DNA from: Loxodes magnus | Lineage: Eukaryota > Ciliophora > Karyorelictea > Loxodida > Loxodidae | Assembly: GCA_946699065.1 (NCBI GenBank) | Contig: CAMPDV010000945.1 | Span: 62,001 to 126,000 of the forward strand | DNA: 64,000 nucleotides | Direction: 5' to 3' | Shown here: positions 1-11,816 of the stretch, piece after piece | Position numbering within the stretch: the stretch's first letter is position 1 | Layout: every line of letters starts with the position of its first letter | Program-made: the position numbers and the translations under genes | Notes under the pieces: generated by a model | Databases searched by the model: none | Told to the model about the DNA's origin: nothing | Seen by the model: only the letters and a program-made list of their open reading frames with translations

Positions 1-501
1 TATATCTAATAGCATAAAACATAATAATTTCTATAATTAAGGTAATAATAATTAAGATTATATATTATATTTAATAAAAAGTAAAGCATAAGATAAAAGA
101 AAAACTTATTTTAACTAGTTAACTTTATTTAAATTATATTAGTTGTATTATCTAATTTCTACTATTCAGATACTCACTATATTTAGCAATTATAATAAAA
201 TGTCTTAATGAACTAAAGAAAAATTAAGTTTCTAATTATTTTAATAAATCTATTTGAAACTAAAATTAAGACAAGCTCTAATAACTATAAAAAGACTAGA
301 TTATATAATAAGAATAAAATAAAGCTAAAAAATTATTAATCAAAAATGTAATAATTTATCTGAATTAATTATAAGCCTTTAGCTTTAACTTAGTTACATG
401 TCTTTAAGATTTTAAGTCTAAGAATTATCTTTATTTATAAGGTATTTTAGTAGATAAAATTAAGGCTAAATTTTTAATAATGCTAGATGTTGCTGTTAGA
501 A
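1..501. repeat. Terminal direct repeat, left copy
   Basis: Bases 1-501 recur as bases 63500-64000, an offset of 63,499; every block I compared was identical. The match runs into both edges of the window, so its true length cannot be seen. It may reflect a circular or wrapped contig, a long-period tandem repeat, or an assembly overlap. It ends just inside the start of the 487-1116 gene. Confidence 0.95.
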
Positions 502-1116
502 AATAAAATTGTAGTTAGTTAAAATTATTCAGGATAAGCTAGCAGGACTAATATGATTAAAAACTAGATGATAATCTTAATTCCTAAAATCTAATAAAAT
601 GAGGAATTCATTAAATCGACCAAAATAAATTATACCTAAAAAATTAAAGAAAAGTAAAAACTATTTAAGTTAAAGCCGAAATTTGAGAAGGCAATTCTGA
701 AGAAATTTCCTTCAAAAGCTGAGAAGTTATATGAAGAAACTAATTAATAATTAAATTTTAGGAAAGATAAATAGCATAGAATTAAAAGATTACATGAGAG
801 GGACAAAAATAACGAAAATAATAATTTAGAGATAATTAAATTACTACAAAATTAAAAGAATACATAAATCTATTGAAAAGTTATTCTGTGTAATTTTCAG
901 CTAGATATCAGCACTAAAAGAAGAAAGAAATTTTAAATGCTGAATATTAACATGACTATGAATAGAAAACTAGAAAAAAAGGCTGAAAAACCTCAAAATC
1001 AAGTAATACAAGTTTAAAATGAGTAGAATTAGGATTCATTATATTACTGTAGAAATTCACAGAAAATAAATTAGCACAGGAATTAGCTCTATTTGCGACT
1101 TCTAAAGAAATTATGA
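487..1116 (+). CDS. Basic, Lys/Gln-rich protein of about 209 residues, function unknown
   Basis: Under the TAA/TAG=Gln, TGA=Trp code one frame runs from ATG (MLLLENKIVV) to a TGA at 1114-1116, exactly 210 codons. The protein is basic and helical (PSKAEKLYEE, LHERDKNNEN), with a YYC..H-type patch near the C-terminus that recalls, but does not complete, a zinc knuckle. A Trp codon TGA lies inside (residue run IYWKVIL). An alternative upstream ATG at 200 exists in another frame and looks less protein-like. It converges on the minus-strand region ending near 1130. No family recognised. Confidence 0.5.
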
Positions 1117-1129
1117 TAATTTTGAGTGT

Positions 1130-1830
1130 GTTTCTTTGGTTTATTTAAGCCTTTAGCGTTTTTCAAACCTAAATTTTAATTTAATTTTTCCTTTTTTTAT
1201 CAAAAAGCTAATTATGCATTTCTTTAATTCTTAAGTACTTCCCTTTCCAATTTGTACATTCTCATAGTTCTTCTATTTCTTAACATTGTAAGTTTTACAT
1301 TAAAAATCCCAACAGTTGAAGAAATATAATATCTTAAGAGTCTTAAGATATTAATATTTGTGAGCCAATGAAGACTAAATTATATTAATAGGTAATTATC
1401 TTCCAGTACCTATAGATATTTATTTACTTACTTAAAATTTTGACAATTCAGTTTTCTCTGATTTATTATAAACTTTAATCTCTTTATTAAAACTTTCTTA
1501 AATTGATGGATTCATTATTTTTACTATCTTAGCATTTAAGATTCTTATAGCTTTATGCTTCTAATCTTTCTAAATTTATAAATACTTACTCTTTTATTAT
1601 TTGAAGAATCATGCTATATAGATTGTCTTTCGTCTTTTTTATACATTATATTGTTCCATCTTTCATAAATTTTATTCTTCATTTTAGCTCTAATAGGATA
1701 TTTCAATAGGAATGTTTAGTTGTATATGTAAATATTCAGGCTAAATTCTTTTTGGAAAATAAAGTCTTCAAATATCTATTTCCTGCTTACTTGAAAAGCT
1801 TAAACCACCTCATTAAATTTTTAATAAATT
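1130..1830 (-). CDS. Unrecognised coding region, approximate limits
   Basis: On the minus strand the ciliate code gives a long coherent frame with normal charge balance, for example PSIQESFNKEIKVYNKSEKT and ENVQIGKGSTQELKK. The start is not fixed; good coding character is lost above about 1830-2000. It converges with the 487-1116 gene. I see no domain, signal peptide or membrane segment. Composition is the only evidence, so the limits are rough. Confidence 0.35.
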
Positions 1831-1949
1831 AAGATTTCACTGTAATGAAGGTTACTTATGAACTCTTTTCACAAGCTCTATTTTAATAAATAGACACTTA
1901 CATTTTTTAAATTTTTTAATTAAATTTATTAAAAAAGGAAAAGCTGAAC

Positions 1950-3660
1950 CTTAACTTACTAAAGCAAGGTAAATAATTATCTTCTTAATAAAAATTACTA
2001 AACTATCTTATTAGCTGTAGAGAATAAATGTTATTATAAGAGAGCTATAGAATCAGTTAAGTCTTCTATTTTTTGTGATATTATATTAAAAAGCAAGTTG
2101 TGACAGTTAGTATATAAGATTGAAAAAAGAGATTTAGTTCTTAATAGAATAATATAAACATTAGAAGTAGCAAGTGAAGATTAAGATAAGAACACTTTAA
2201 TACCCTTAATATGTACATTTATAACCTAATTGAAAAGAAACTTAAAGGCATAAATTTCAAGCTCCTCTTAGGATTCTTTGCATGGTATCATGCTGAAAAT
2301 CGAACCTTAAAAATAACAGAAATTAATTTGAAAGTTTTAAATTAAATTCAAGGATTTTATAATTGTGAAATCTCAATAGGCCGGAATATCAAGAACTCAA
2401 AAATTAAAAATAACTAAAAGGGAGTAGAAGTGGAAAAAGGAAAAGTTTAAGATCATAATATAGATATGAAATAATGTCTTAAGCTTACAAGTTAAATTTG
2501 ATTTATCTAATAATTTTTAATTTATTGAATTATTTAGAATAAGATCATTAGCTTGCTTGATTATCTTTCAAACATTATTTAAATTTAAATCTTCTAACCA
2601 TAAACATTAGATTCAAATAATAGTATCATCTTAATATAAATAAGGGTTTATTAAAATAATAATAATGAGACTCAAGTTTAGATAAAGAGAGTTAGTATAA
2701 TTTAAGGATAAGGAAAATAATAATTAGTAGACTATTAAACTAAAAGTACTTCTATTAATTAATATATTAATATATCTTCAATTTAATATACATCTTAATT
2801 AAATTAAAGAAAACTTCTTATTTCACTTTAATTTAAAAAAATTAACTGGGAACAATCAAAGTTTGAATCCCTTAGAAATTTTAATTAACATATTATCTGC
2901 GTCTAAACTAACTGAGAAGCTATTCCAAAATTAGAATTGGCGACTTAGCTTATTAAATAAGAGTGATTATGATAATTTGTAAATAAGAAAGTTTAAGTCA
3001 TAAATCTAAAAAAAATTAATAGATATTACAAAATTAAAATCTTAAGACTTTAAGGATTTACTGAAGCCATTGAAACTATTTTTATTTGAAAGAGAAAAAA
3101 TATTAATTGGGCAGAATAAGTATAAAGCACTATAAAATATTCGCTGAAAGTAAATTTAAGAAGTATAAAATAAGCAAGAAGAAAGTATTATAATATGATT
3201 AAATTTCATTTAGAGATTCAGAAAAATCTTCACAAAAAGAAAGGAATGCCTCATTAAATAATTTGCAAAAATGACAAAAAATAGATATAGAAAAATAATT
3301 TAAGACCATAAAAATGAGCTACAGCTTTCAATTCTATAAATGGAAAGAGAAAAATATAATTTAAAGAAAGATATTTAATGTAATAAAAAATATAGGAAAT
3401 AAGACAATTAAAATTAAATCAATCTAGAAAGCCAATTTTAATTTTCTCTAGTAAAATTCTGTTAGCATGTACTGATAGGAAATGACTGAGGGATTTTTAT
3501 CAACTATTTCACAAAATTATTTAAGATATCTTAAGTTTAAATTAGGATTATAAAACTTACCTTTGGATCTTGCAAAAACTGAAGAAATTTAAAAAGATAA
3601 ATGCCAGAATATAAAGTTTAAATTTAACTATATTTAAGTTATTATTCTTATCAATCTTTA
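1950..3660 (+). CDS. Gene P: helical, Lys/Gln-rich protein, function unknown
   Basis: One frame (codons such as TTA at 2011 and 2842) reads through about 570 codons with TAA/TAG as Gln and TGA as Trp, for example IQTLEVASEDQDKNT and LNPLEILINILSASKLTEK. Predicted largely alpha-helical; no catalytic motif seen. The start is uncertain, with no clear ATG in frame near 1950. From about 2490 on it is copied in inverted orientation at 18.99-17.91 kb; bases before 2490 are not, so the right copy lacks the N-terminal part. The gene is followed at 3690 by a GC-rich insertion that may have altered its 3' end. Confidence 0.5.
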
Positions 3661-3674
3661 AAATTTAAACTTTA

Positions 3675-4630
3675 TAAATAATAAATAAATTATATAAAAT
3701 GGTAGAAGGATTCAAGAAAGGCTTTTATACAACCTCCTAAAAAGGGGAGAGAAAGTAAGAACCCTCGTCTCTGACTGACGCGTCTTCTTCCTAGAAATAA
3801 TCCTCTTCTCAAAACCTTCAAGAATAATAGACTCAACTAGGAACTTCAAGATCAGCTTAAAAGATGGGATGAAAGCGCCAAAAGGCTACCTCGATGACAC
3901 CAACTGAAGAGGAAGGACCTATAAAGGTGCTGGAGACGCAAGAAGCAGCAGCCGTGCGAGAGTTTGCGATGCCACAGTTCCAGGAAGAACAGGCATAAAT
4001 TTTAGTCGCATTCTCTGACCTGAAGGAGGAAGTAAAGAAGCTACGATTAGAGAATAGAGCTCTAAAAAATCAAGTTACTGAGCTCAAGGAATGGAAAGAA
4101 AGCTTCTGGGAAGTCTACGATCGAGAGCAAAACACTTTCTTCAGGGAAATGGGATTGCTACAGCAGAGAACAACTGTGCTTGAAGAGAACAACAAGTAGC
4201 AACAGTAGACAATTCAAGATCCAATGGACATAGAAGGAGCTATTAATTTACCGAGGAATCCAGACAAGAAATGAATTAGGAACAAACCAATATGTTTTGT
4301 ATGCAAACAAACTGGACATAAATATAGACAATGTTAGAAATTGAGATTAATTAAATAATAGTACTAGAATAGAAAATAATAAGAAAAATAATAGTACTAA
4401 TATTAGGATAAGATTAGACGAGAATTCTGTAACTAATTTTATCCGTCAGGAGGTCAAATCTACAAACCGAAGTGGTATACAATCTAAGGCGACTGAAGAA
4501 AGAGTCCTGAAGGGAGCTGGTTCCAGCCAGGTTATCAAACTGGTCCTGTGAACACGAGGTTGAAAGTCCTCCAAGTTCACTAAACTCCAATTTAAACTTT
4601 TTAATTTTAATTTAATAAATAATAAATAAA
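3675..4630 (+). mobile_element. Insertion A: GC-rich retroposed element carrying a Gag-like gene, looks whole
   Basis: A 926 bp segment (3690-4615), clearly richer in GC than its surroundings, interrupts the left arm. It is flanked by 15 bp direct repeats TAAATAATAAATAAA (3675-3689 and 4616-4630), whereas the right arm has only one related copy between the matching flanks. That is the signature of an insertion with target-site duplication after the inverted duplication arose. It carries one long plus-strand gene and ends in an AT-rich tail. No terminal repeats of its own and no polymerase gene are visible. Likely young, because the target repeats are identical. Confidence 0.8.
3699..4578 (+). 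CDS. Gag-like coiled-coil protein with CCHC zinc knuckle (insertion A)
   Basis: From ATG at 3699 one frame gives a Ser/Thr/Gln-rich N-terminus (residues 1-95), a coiled coil (SDLKEEVKKLRLENRALKNQ), a short acidic linker (PMDIEG) and a CX2CX4HX4C knuckle, CFVCKQTGHKYRQC, at 4293-4334. A Gln-rich stretch and an aromatic C-terminal part (GGQIYKPKW, GSWFQPGYQTG) follow. Gag and LINE ORF1 proteins use such knuckles to bind nucleic acid. Several Gln residues are TAA/TAG and Trp residues are TGA (KKWIRN, GDWRKSP). There is no in-frame TGA at the end; the stop may be a TAA near 4579. The same architecture occurs at 35131-35988. The frame looks whole. Confidence 0.8.
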
Positions 4631-4666
4631 AGAAGCACTAAATAATTTATAACTACTAAATGCATT

Positions 4667-5013
4667 TAATTATAAGGAAATGCCTATAATTAAAAAGATG
4701 GTGGGAGCTGAGATTGACCTTCTGAATCATACTTTCTGGTTTTATGGCTAGGAACAAGTTCCTTTCCTGTCGCTGAGAAAGTCCCTGGTCAAAGTCAACC
4801 TTTGCAAGGGAACGCCTTCCTCTTGATTATCCACTCCTGGTAGGGGCTTGAAGACTGGCTGCCCATAGCGATGGAGCTCCCTGGCAGCTGCTTTTCGAAA
4901 GCAACAGGATATCCCCGTTATCCCATGAAGGGAGTGTTGGGGTCGTTAAACTGCAAGAAGTTGCAGTCCAAAAACTCTTTTAGTTTAAAATTAAATATAA
5001 TTATAAGGAAATG
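4667..5013. mobile_element. Insertion B: short GC-rich element with target-site duplication
   Basis: A 315 bp segment (4683-4997) near 50% GC sits between two copies of the 16 bp TAATTATAAGGAAATG (4667-4682 and 4998-5013). The right arm has the target once, near 17800-17810. Like insertion A it begins close to an AAAATGGTxG-type sequence and ends in an AT-rich tail resembling A's (AAACTC...TTTAGTTTAAA against AAACTCC...TTTAA), so the two may be moved by the same machinery. Too short to be autonomous. Confidence 0.75.
4690..4985 (-). CDS. Partial protein encoded in insertion B
   Basis: The minus strand of insertion B reads as a convincing Pro/Gly/Ser-rich protein fragment of about 100 residues, for example FNDPNTPFMGQRGYPVAFEK, SSSPYQEWIIKRK and KGWLWPGTFSATG. 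The style resembles the aromatic C-terminal part of the Gag-like proteins in this window, but no alignment is demonstrated. The plus strand of the same stretch is also open from an ATG at 4698 (MVGAEIDLLNHTFWFYG), and I cannot exclude it. Start and stop are not defined; probably a fragment. Confidence 0.4.
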
Positions 5014-5795
5014 TCTATAGCTAAAATAATAAAGTATTATAACTAAATAAAAGAAATTAATAATAAAATTAAAGTTAAAAATAATAGCATTAGTAAGCTT
5101 ATATATGTAATTTAACTAAGGCTTAATAACTAATATTAAGAAGCTTATTATTTTAAAATTAACTAATAAATTAAATATTCCTTTCTTAAGTTAATATAAT
5201 CAGAAGATATTTTATATTACTATTATCACTATTTATTTATTAAACGACATTTCCATTAAAATAATTGAATGAACTACATTAGCTGATAACTATCTTAAAA
5301 TATTAGAAAGATACTAAAGATTTTAAAATAAAATATATGAAACACTATGCTTGATACACAGCTAGAATAATTAAATAAAATAATGATAGATATAATCACT
5401 AATATAACTAATAATTATAAGTTTATTACCTATAGTATTTAAATAGTGTCTTAATTTCGGATGTAAGGTTGATTAATAGAATATACAAGTTAAGCCTTAA
5501 TTATTTATTTGGTTGGATCTTAAGAAAGAATTTAAATAAAAATAAGAAATACTTATAAATTTAGAATAACAAACTCAAAAATAAAACTTAGAATATTAAA
5601 ACCTAACTGGAGATTATTATTTCTATAGAGCTAAGATTTTCCTCTAACTTTAAGATTCTTTTTTATTTAAATATATTGATATATTTAAATAACTTTAATT
5701 ATCTCTTAACTTTAATTCTACTCTAAAAATTTGTTTTAGATGTAATCTAGCTTAATAACTTTTTTAATTCTAGTTAATTTGAAAATTTGAAAATC
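5014..5795. other. Intergenic AT-rich stretch of the left arm
   Basis: About 780 bases between insertion B and gene Q. They align in inverted orientation with 17000-17800, so they belong to the duplicated unit. Poly-A/T blocks dominate and no frame has normal charge balance. No RNA gene or repeat is visible. Confidence 0.6.
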
Positions 5796-5799
5796 AAAT

Positions 5800-8190
5800 A
5801 AAATGGATAATATTCAAATTACAACATAGAAACACTAATCCACAGAAAAAGTAAAGACTAGTTACCATTTAGAAAATAAAGAAGAGACGAAAGATTAATT
5901 TTTCTATTTAAAATAACTAAATTGATAGAAGATTCTTATTCTAAATCCCATCTGATACTTTTACTCTGAAAAATACTAATCTATGTTAAAGAGCTAAAGC
6001 TAAAATAGAATTAGGAAATCTAGAGACGTCTTCAGTGTATTTTTTTCTAATTAATCAAAGATTAAGTTAGCTTTGATCTCCAAGAAAAAAAAGCATCTCC
6101 TTAAAAGCATAATATTTATAGTATTAAAGACTAGGAAAGCAATAGATTGGAACTATCTTTCGATCAAAAAATACTTAAAGGCAAAAGGTGATAAGACCTA
6201 AAAATTTTAATAAGAGTAGAATTAGTTTAATGACTTTAAGATGAGTTAATTTAAGCAGACATTGGAATATGCCTAAAATTTTATCAAATATGATGATTTT
6301 TTTAGAAGAGTCTGAATTATATAACAATTAAAATTCTGAAAAGCACTAAGACTTCCTGTTGATACTAAATTAAATTGAATCACATTAAGTTCATAAAAAA
6401 GTAGAGTTTATGCATATCTTATAGCAAATAAAGAATACTGTAAGTATTATTTATTTAGATGCTACAAAATATCTATTTATTCTAGAACTTGCCAAGCTTT
6501 TTGATCTTAAAAGTTCAAGAGGCTTAGTTCTATAGCAAGCTGAAAAAAACAGAAGCTATTCAATCTAAAAAGCAATTATGAGCTTAAAAATGGATTCTAA
6601 GAGATAATTTATAGCTTGGCAACAAAATTTGAAGTATATTAAAAGAGATATTAGAAAAAATTTATTTCCTTTTAAAAAATCGACTTCCAATATTTTTATT
6701 TCCTCACTAGTAGGTTTGTAATTTTTAGCATAATATATAAATAGTTATAATTAATAAAGTAGAGAAAAATAAGCAAAGTAATAAAGTAGTAGCACTCGAC
6801 ATTAAAAGTTCAAAGAAAAAGTGAAGCTTATAAGTTTCTTAGTCAATTCTTAAGAATTAAAAAAAACAGATTCATGGTGCTGAGTGCGAGGGATAGAATT
6901 GATAAGTTTTAATTACTTTAGAACATTTGCCGAATGTAAATAGTCCCTTTATAAGTAGGAAGAAGAAAGCTTTGTTGTTTCTTTAATAAACTAAGAAACA
7001 TCTGGATTATTAATTTAGCATAAAAAATAAAATTTCCTTGAATAAATATTGAATAGTCAGTAGCTTTAAAAAACACCCGAAGATTAAATTAAATTAAATT
7101 GGAGCTTTTAGCATTCAAACTCAAACGTGCGCTAATTTTATGCAAGTTAATTCTAAGAAATTTTGATTGACATTCCTTAGAAATAAAAGTACAAAAAAAG
7201 AAAGCAATTGATTAGACTCTGAATAATTTAGTAGAGCTTGAGAGCTTATATATTAAAATATATCTGAAATTTTACTCAAAAATGACATAAATAACGAAAA
7301 ATTTCACTAAGAGGAAAGTGTATGGTTTCTAGCATATCCTGATAGAAAATCTAAACAAGTGCTCAGTTAACTATAAGAATATTATAGCATTATAAATGAT
7401 GAAAATTAGGACAAATTTAATAAAGGCTGCAGAAAAAACTACTTATCAAAAAATTAGAAACGACAAATTGAGAGATTTTTAAATGACTCCAACTAAAATA
7501 GAGACTTAATTACTAGGAGTGGAAAAAAATTAGCCACTAACTTTATAAAATATTTGAAGAACTCAAGAAGATTAGTAGTCATTAAATCCAATCAAAAGCG
7601 TAAAAAAAATCCTATGAAATAATAAAATCATATTATCCTGGCGCTTCGGTTTTTATAGGGAACTCAGGGATACTTTAGAAAAGTTTTTCAAGAAATTAAC
7701 GAAGCATATTATTTAATCAAATAGATCTTATCAAATATTTTGATTATTTCAGCCTAGCTTAAATTAAATCAAGGGCTGAAAATTGCAAAATTAGTTTATT
7801 ATTTTGATTGGATAAAGCAAAAGTTTACAAAAGAAATAATAATCATACCAAAATTTTTAAAAATAATTTTTAAAGTTGCTTGAGAACTTCTCAAAAGATT
7901 AATTGAAAGCAATTTTTTGCTTTTGCTAACATTTAGAATTAATTCCTGGATAAATTAATACGAGTATATCAAAACAAATAATAAAATCTTGATTAGCTAT
8001 AAATGATAAATGAATAATTCTATCTTTGCTGATTATTTAAGCTAAATTATTATATAATTTTAAATTATAGACTGATTGAGTTGCCAATTATTCAAATTAT
8101 CTTCAAAACTAAATCTATATGGCTTATTAATAATGCTTCTTCTTAATTATACTTATAACAACATTACAGTTCATCATTTACTAGTCTCTA
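5800..8190 (+). CDS. Gene Q (left copy): large helical protein, function unknown, frame changes
   Basis: Coding is supported by comparison with the inverted copy. Around 6020-6050 all four of the first differences between the copies are synonymous in one frame (protein RKSRDVFSVF), and around 5870-5930 the differences fall in third positions of another frame (RRDERLI.LFKITKLIEDSY). The protein is Lys/Ile/Gln-rich and alpha-helical; I recognise no domain. The best frame changes near 5960 and again later (for example at an A8 run near 6860), where the right copy has different run lengths, so this copy is decayed or carries indel errors. An ATG at 5803 lies in a competing frame. The end is uncertain. 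Confidence 0.45.
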
Positions 8191-8269
8191 TTTATTATAC
8201 ATATTTATTCCTTATTTAAATCATTACTTCCTAACTAACCATAGTCAAACTAACCTTAACACTTCTATT

Positions 8270-10437
8270 TCATTTTCTCAAATTCAGTTACCTACTATTA
8301 TTACTACCTTTTTAATCTCTTTTCAAATTATAAAAAGAAGCTTATTTTATGCTAATTTTAAAAGAAAATATCATAAACATATGAAAAGATTCAACTCTAT
8401 GATTAACTTTATTGTATAGCAAACGCTTATTATTAAGATTTAGCATATAACGGACTCTTGTTGCATAATCTATATATAAGAACTAGTTAAAAAGAGGTAA
8501 ATTACAAGGGAATATTTATCAAAAATGCTTTTGCTTTACTTACTAGAAGATTTCAGGTTGGTCTAAGAAAATAACTGGAGAGCTAACCATTTAGAAATTA
8601 GGAATTTTACTTCAAAACTAGTGCTAATAAAATAGAAATCAAGAAATTTGGAAAATCTTAAAACCTTTAATAAGCGTTTATTGGCTGCATTTATCTGATA
8701 AAGTGTAGAAATTTCAGTATTCATTCTGGCTTTTCATTTCCTAATAATAGGAAATCAATCTTTTGCATTCTAACCACTAATAAAATTATCAAGTATATTT
8801 ATAGGCTGAGTTTTGAATGCATTAAGCTTTTTCGCAAATCTAAATTTATTTCTTGGAATAGCTTAAATTTATTTTAGCTGAATTTTTTCAAAAATGATTA
8901 CGATAATCCAAAATTTAAGCCTCTTTTATTATTTCCTTCAAGAACTCTTTACTATTAAAACTTTATGTTACAGCTATTTTACCTAAAAGCTTTCTTACTA
9001 AATATGGCTCTTTATCTAAGCTTTTTAATCTTTATTCCAGCTAGGATTTTTAAAAAAGAAAAAGATAATTCAGTAGTGCTAATGTCAAAATTTCTCTTTG
9101 CTTATAAAATTCTTCTACCATACTTAATGACAGATAATAGTCAATCAAATCTAGCTAATTTTATAAATCAGCAGGCAGAAGTCTTATTATAAAATGTAGA
9201 GCTGAATGAACAAGTTTACTGGTAATTTTTAACTTCTAATGCATCTAGTTTTGTTAAATGGACCATTTCTTCTCTTTTTGTTATGAAGCTAAAATACTTT
9301 CTATTATTTGGTGAATTCACTAATCACTGATTTCTTCAATGCGGTTTCTTCTACCCAGTTGCATTGTTAGAAACTTACTTCACGATAGGATAAGCAAAGC
9401 GACATTTAGAGTAGTGTTGTTTCAAGACAGCGACCTCTTTCTATGTCTTCTACGTCTCTTTACACGCCAGATAAAAATCAAACTCAACAGAGTCTTCTTT
9501 CCCTGCTGGTCATGCCAAGCTCGTCTCCTTGGTTGGTTGAGACACTTTAAATTCTTGTATATTCTTACTAATAAATCTAAGCTAAAATAATCAAAGCTCT
9601 TAATGCTTCTTAGTATTCTAAAATATTTGGAACTTCTATCAAAGTACCTAAAAGAGCTAGCAGTTGATCATATATTAGATTTTTATTATTAGATTGAGTC
9701 AATTCAAATTTCTTTAAGAGCTTAAATATTTCCAATTTAAAGTAGTAATTAGCAAGAATACCTTTGATCACTTTATAGCATATTCGTTACAGAAAGACTA
9801 AATTTTCTCTAAACTTCATCTTTAAGTAAAAATTTAGAAACTTCTAGCGTAAGCTGAGATTATTCCTTTTTAGTTACCAAACTTCTACATTAATTAGAAA
9901 CCATTTTAGCTTACCTAAACTTACTATTATATATTTAGACTGTTTTAAAATTAATTAGAATCTTTCTTTATCCAAAATCCTTATTGTAAAGAATCCTTTT
10001 ATAAGAAAATAATTTTCCATTTTATTTGGAATAAGAGAAACAAAGCAACAGTTAATCAAAGACTTGAGAAACTTAAAATGAAGATACTTGTTTATTAATT
10101 CTATTGCTATTTCCGTTTCTATTCTGTAGCATGACATATCACTTTTTTATTTCAGAAGAAAAAATCCCAGATAACTCTTGTCCAAAGCTTTTAGAGTCTA
10201 GAAATCTATTAATTCTAATGATTTAATCTTCTCTTCTCTTGCGCTTCTAAGCATTTACCAAGTATTTGATATATCTGTATAAAGATTTTTTTAGGCTTAA
10301 GTTGATATTTCAATTTATTTAGTTACAATTAAAAAATTAGCTTTAATTTTTAGTAGCGTTTTGCTTAATACCTTCACTAATAGTCATTAAATTAATAAAT
10401 TAAAAAAGTAGATACATAGTAAATAATTTGAACACAT
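8270..10437 (-). CDS. Gene R: alpha-helical-repeat-like protein
   Basis: Starts at ATG 10437-10435 (MCSNYLL) and runs minus-ward, through MLRSAREEKIKSLELIDF and NKNLIYDQLLALLGTLIEVP. After a change of frame near 9400-9560 it continues through MQLGRRNRIEEISDQW, DLIDYYLSLSMVEEFYKQRE and KEFLKEIIKEAQILDYRNHF to a TGA at 8272-8270. Runs of amphipathic helices suggest a HEAT/ARM-type solenoid of roughly 700 residues. The frame change coincides with a GC-rich patch (9340-9560). It lies entirely between the two arms of the inverted duplication and converges with gene Q. No family recognised. Confidence 0.5.
9340..9560. other. GC-rich patch inside gene R, possible insertion
   Basis: This stretch is about 45% GC amid 20-25% GC. 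It coincides with the loss of gene R's frame and has its own protein-like minus-strand frame (KEDSVEFDFYLACKETQKTQ). The composition matches insertions A and B. I could not find convincing flanking direct repeats, so an insertion is only suspected. Confidence 0.3.
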
Positions 10438-10439
10438 TG

Positions 10440-10900
10440 AGTTAAGAATTTTAAATAGATTTAGCATATATAGATATATAATACTACCTATAACTAAACA
10501 CAGTACCTAACTAATTATATTATTACTTCATTCCTTAATATCTTTATACATACACCCTTCTTATTACATTATTATATACTACTATATTCCAAATTACAAT
10601 CTATCATAAACTTAAGATTAACACATCTTTATTATACTGCTCTCATTATCATCTAGAATCTTACCAATACATTATAAATCTCTAAGTCTTCAAAATGACA
10701 TCTATTAAAATATTAAAAGGTATAGATAGTTTAATTATTGTAAGCTTACTATTATGAAGCTATTATTTTGCTTATTTACATTTCTTTCTAAAATTAAGAT
10801 TTCTATTTGTGCTTCTTAGTTCAACTTATATCATTAAGATTTATACCTCTTCGTAGTATAGAGAGATTACCTACTAAGATAACTCTAGACTGTATATCAT
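10440..10900. other. AT-rich intergenic region upstream of gene R
   Basis: Poly-A/T and ATATAT blocks with scattered TACC/TAAC words; no supported gene. It lies upstream of gene R and would contain its promoter. No recognisable element. Confidence 0.5.
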
Positions 10901-11506
10901 AGTGATAGAATGTCTTAATGATAGATTGAGAAAGAAATTTGCCTAGTTTTAGGTAAAAACTATCTTCATAAAATGAGGTAATTATAAGGAAGATAAAAGA
11001 AACGTTTCAATTCCTTAGATCTATCATTACGTTATAAGGATAATAAATTCTAATATGAATATTCCTTGAACTTAAAGTAAGTATTTATCTCGGCTACAGA
11101 AAATAAGACAATGTTAAAGTGAACTTAAATATAGTGTGTAATAATTTAACTGGAGTTTCTAAAGAAATACAGACTAATTACTAAAACATAGTAAATCCAG
11201 CTAATGTCTTTATAAAGCCGTCAGTTATTTCTAATTCAAATTAGTAAATTATCATTTTCTTGATAGAACAGTCCTGTCCATATTTGATAGGCTGTTTCCT
11301 TCTTTGCCACTACTTTATTAATATAAGATGATGCTTAAATACATGAGTGAGGAAACTACTAAATATTCATTACCGAGGAATAAAAAGTGATTAAATAAAC
11401 AGATTAAATATTTATTCTTGTTAAAGAACTCGGCCATTTTAAAACTTAATAGAGAGATCTCAAAAATGATAAACACTAGACACTTTATTACTTTAAAGTA
11501 CGACAT
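10900..11506 (-). CDS. Possible gene T, hydrophobic protein, unrecognised
   Basis: An ATG at 11506 opens a hydrophobic frame without any TAA, TAG or TGA for 62 codons (MSYFKVIKCLVFIIFEISLL). Further along, another frame becomes more protein-like (CSIKKMIIYQFELEITDGFI, LETPVKLLHTIFK). It could be a small membrane protein or the start of a longer decayed gene. Support is composition only. Confidence 0.3.
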
Positions 11507-11816
11507 TTTTATTTAGAAGGATATTATCCCTTTAAATATCAATTTTTATACTTATTAAAATTCAATCTAAATTCACTTATAATAAGATAAGAAAGTGTAG
11601 CATTAAATAATATTCACTGAACTTTATAAATCCTACACTTTAAAAAGTTTATCGATTCATTTTTTCAAAAATCAGATTGTCTTTATAAAGTTTATTTTTT
11701 CAGATGATTGATATGAGACCTTAAAATAAAAATAAACTAATATGACGTTATAATTATTTTCTAAGGAATATAGCTTCTTAAGTAACTACTACATTAGGAA
11801 AAATAGGAAAGAAATT

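Larger units (their letters stand above)
2490..8020. repeat. Left arm of a large inverted duplication
   Basis: The reverse complement of 14.8-18.99 kb aligns along this stretch. Anchors include 5341-5400 against 17380-17440, 3560-3620 against 17930-17990, 6380-6560 against 16200-16390, and 7650-7680 against 15070-15100. Identity looks like 75-90% by eye with indels. The left arm is longer because it contains two insertions (3690-4615 and 4683-4997). The outer limit lies near 2490, inside gene P; the inner limit near 8020. Confidence 0.85.

Noticed and set aside
1-501. Telomeric repeat at the ends
   Set aside because: No C4A2- or C4A4-like ciliate telomere repeats are seen at either end; the shared end sequence is ordinary AT-rich DNA.
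660-690. A 16-base GT...AG intron (as in heterotrichs) near 663-678
   Set aside because: Removing it does not join the better frames, and the frame from ATG 487 needs no intron.
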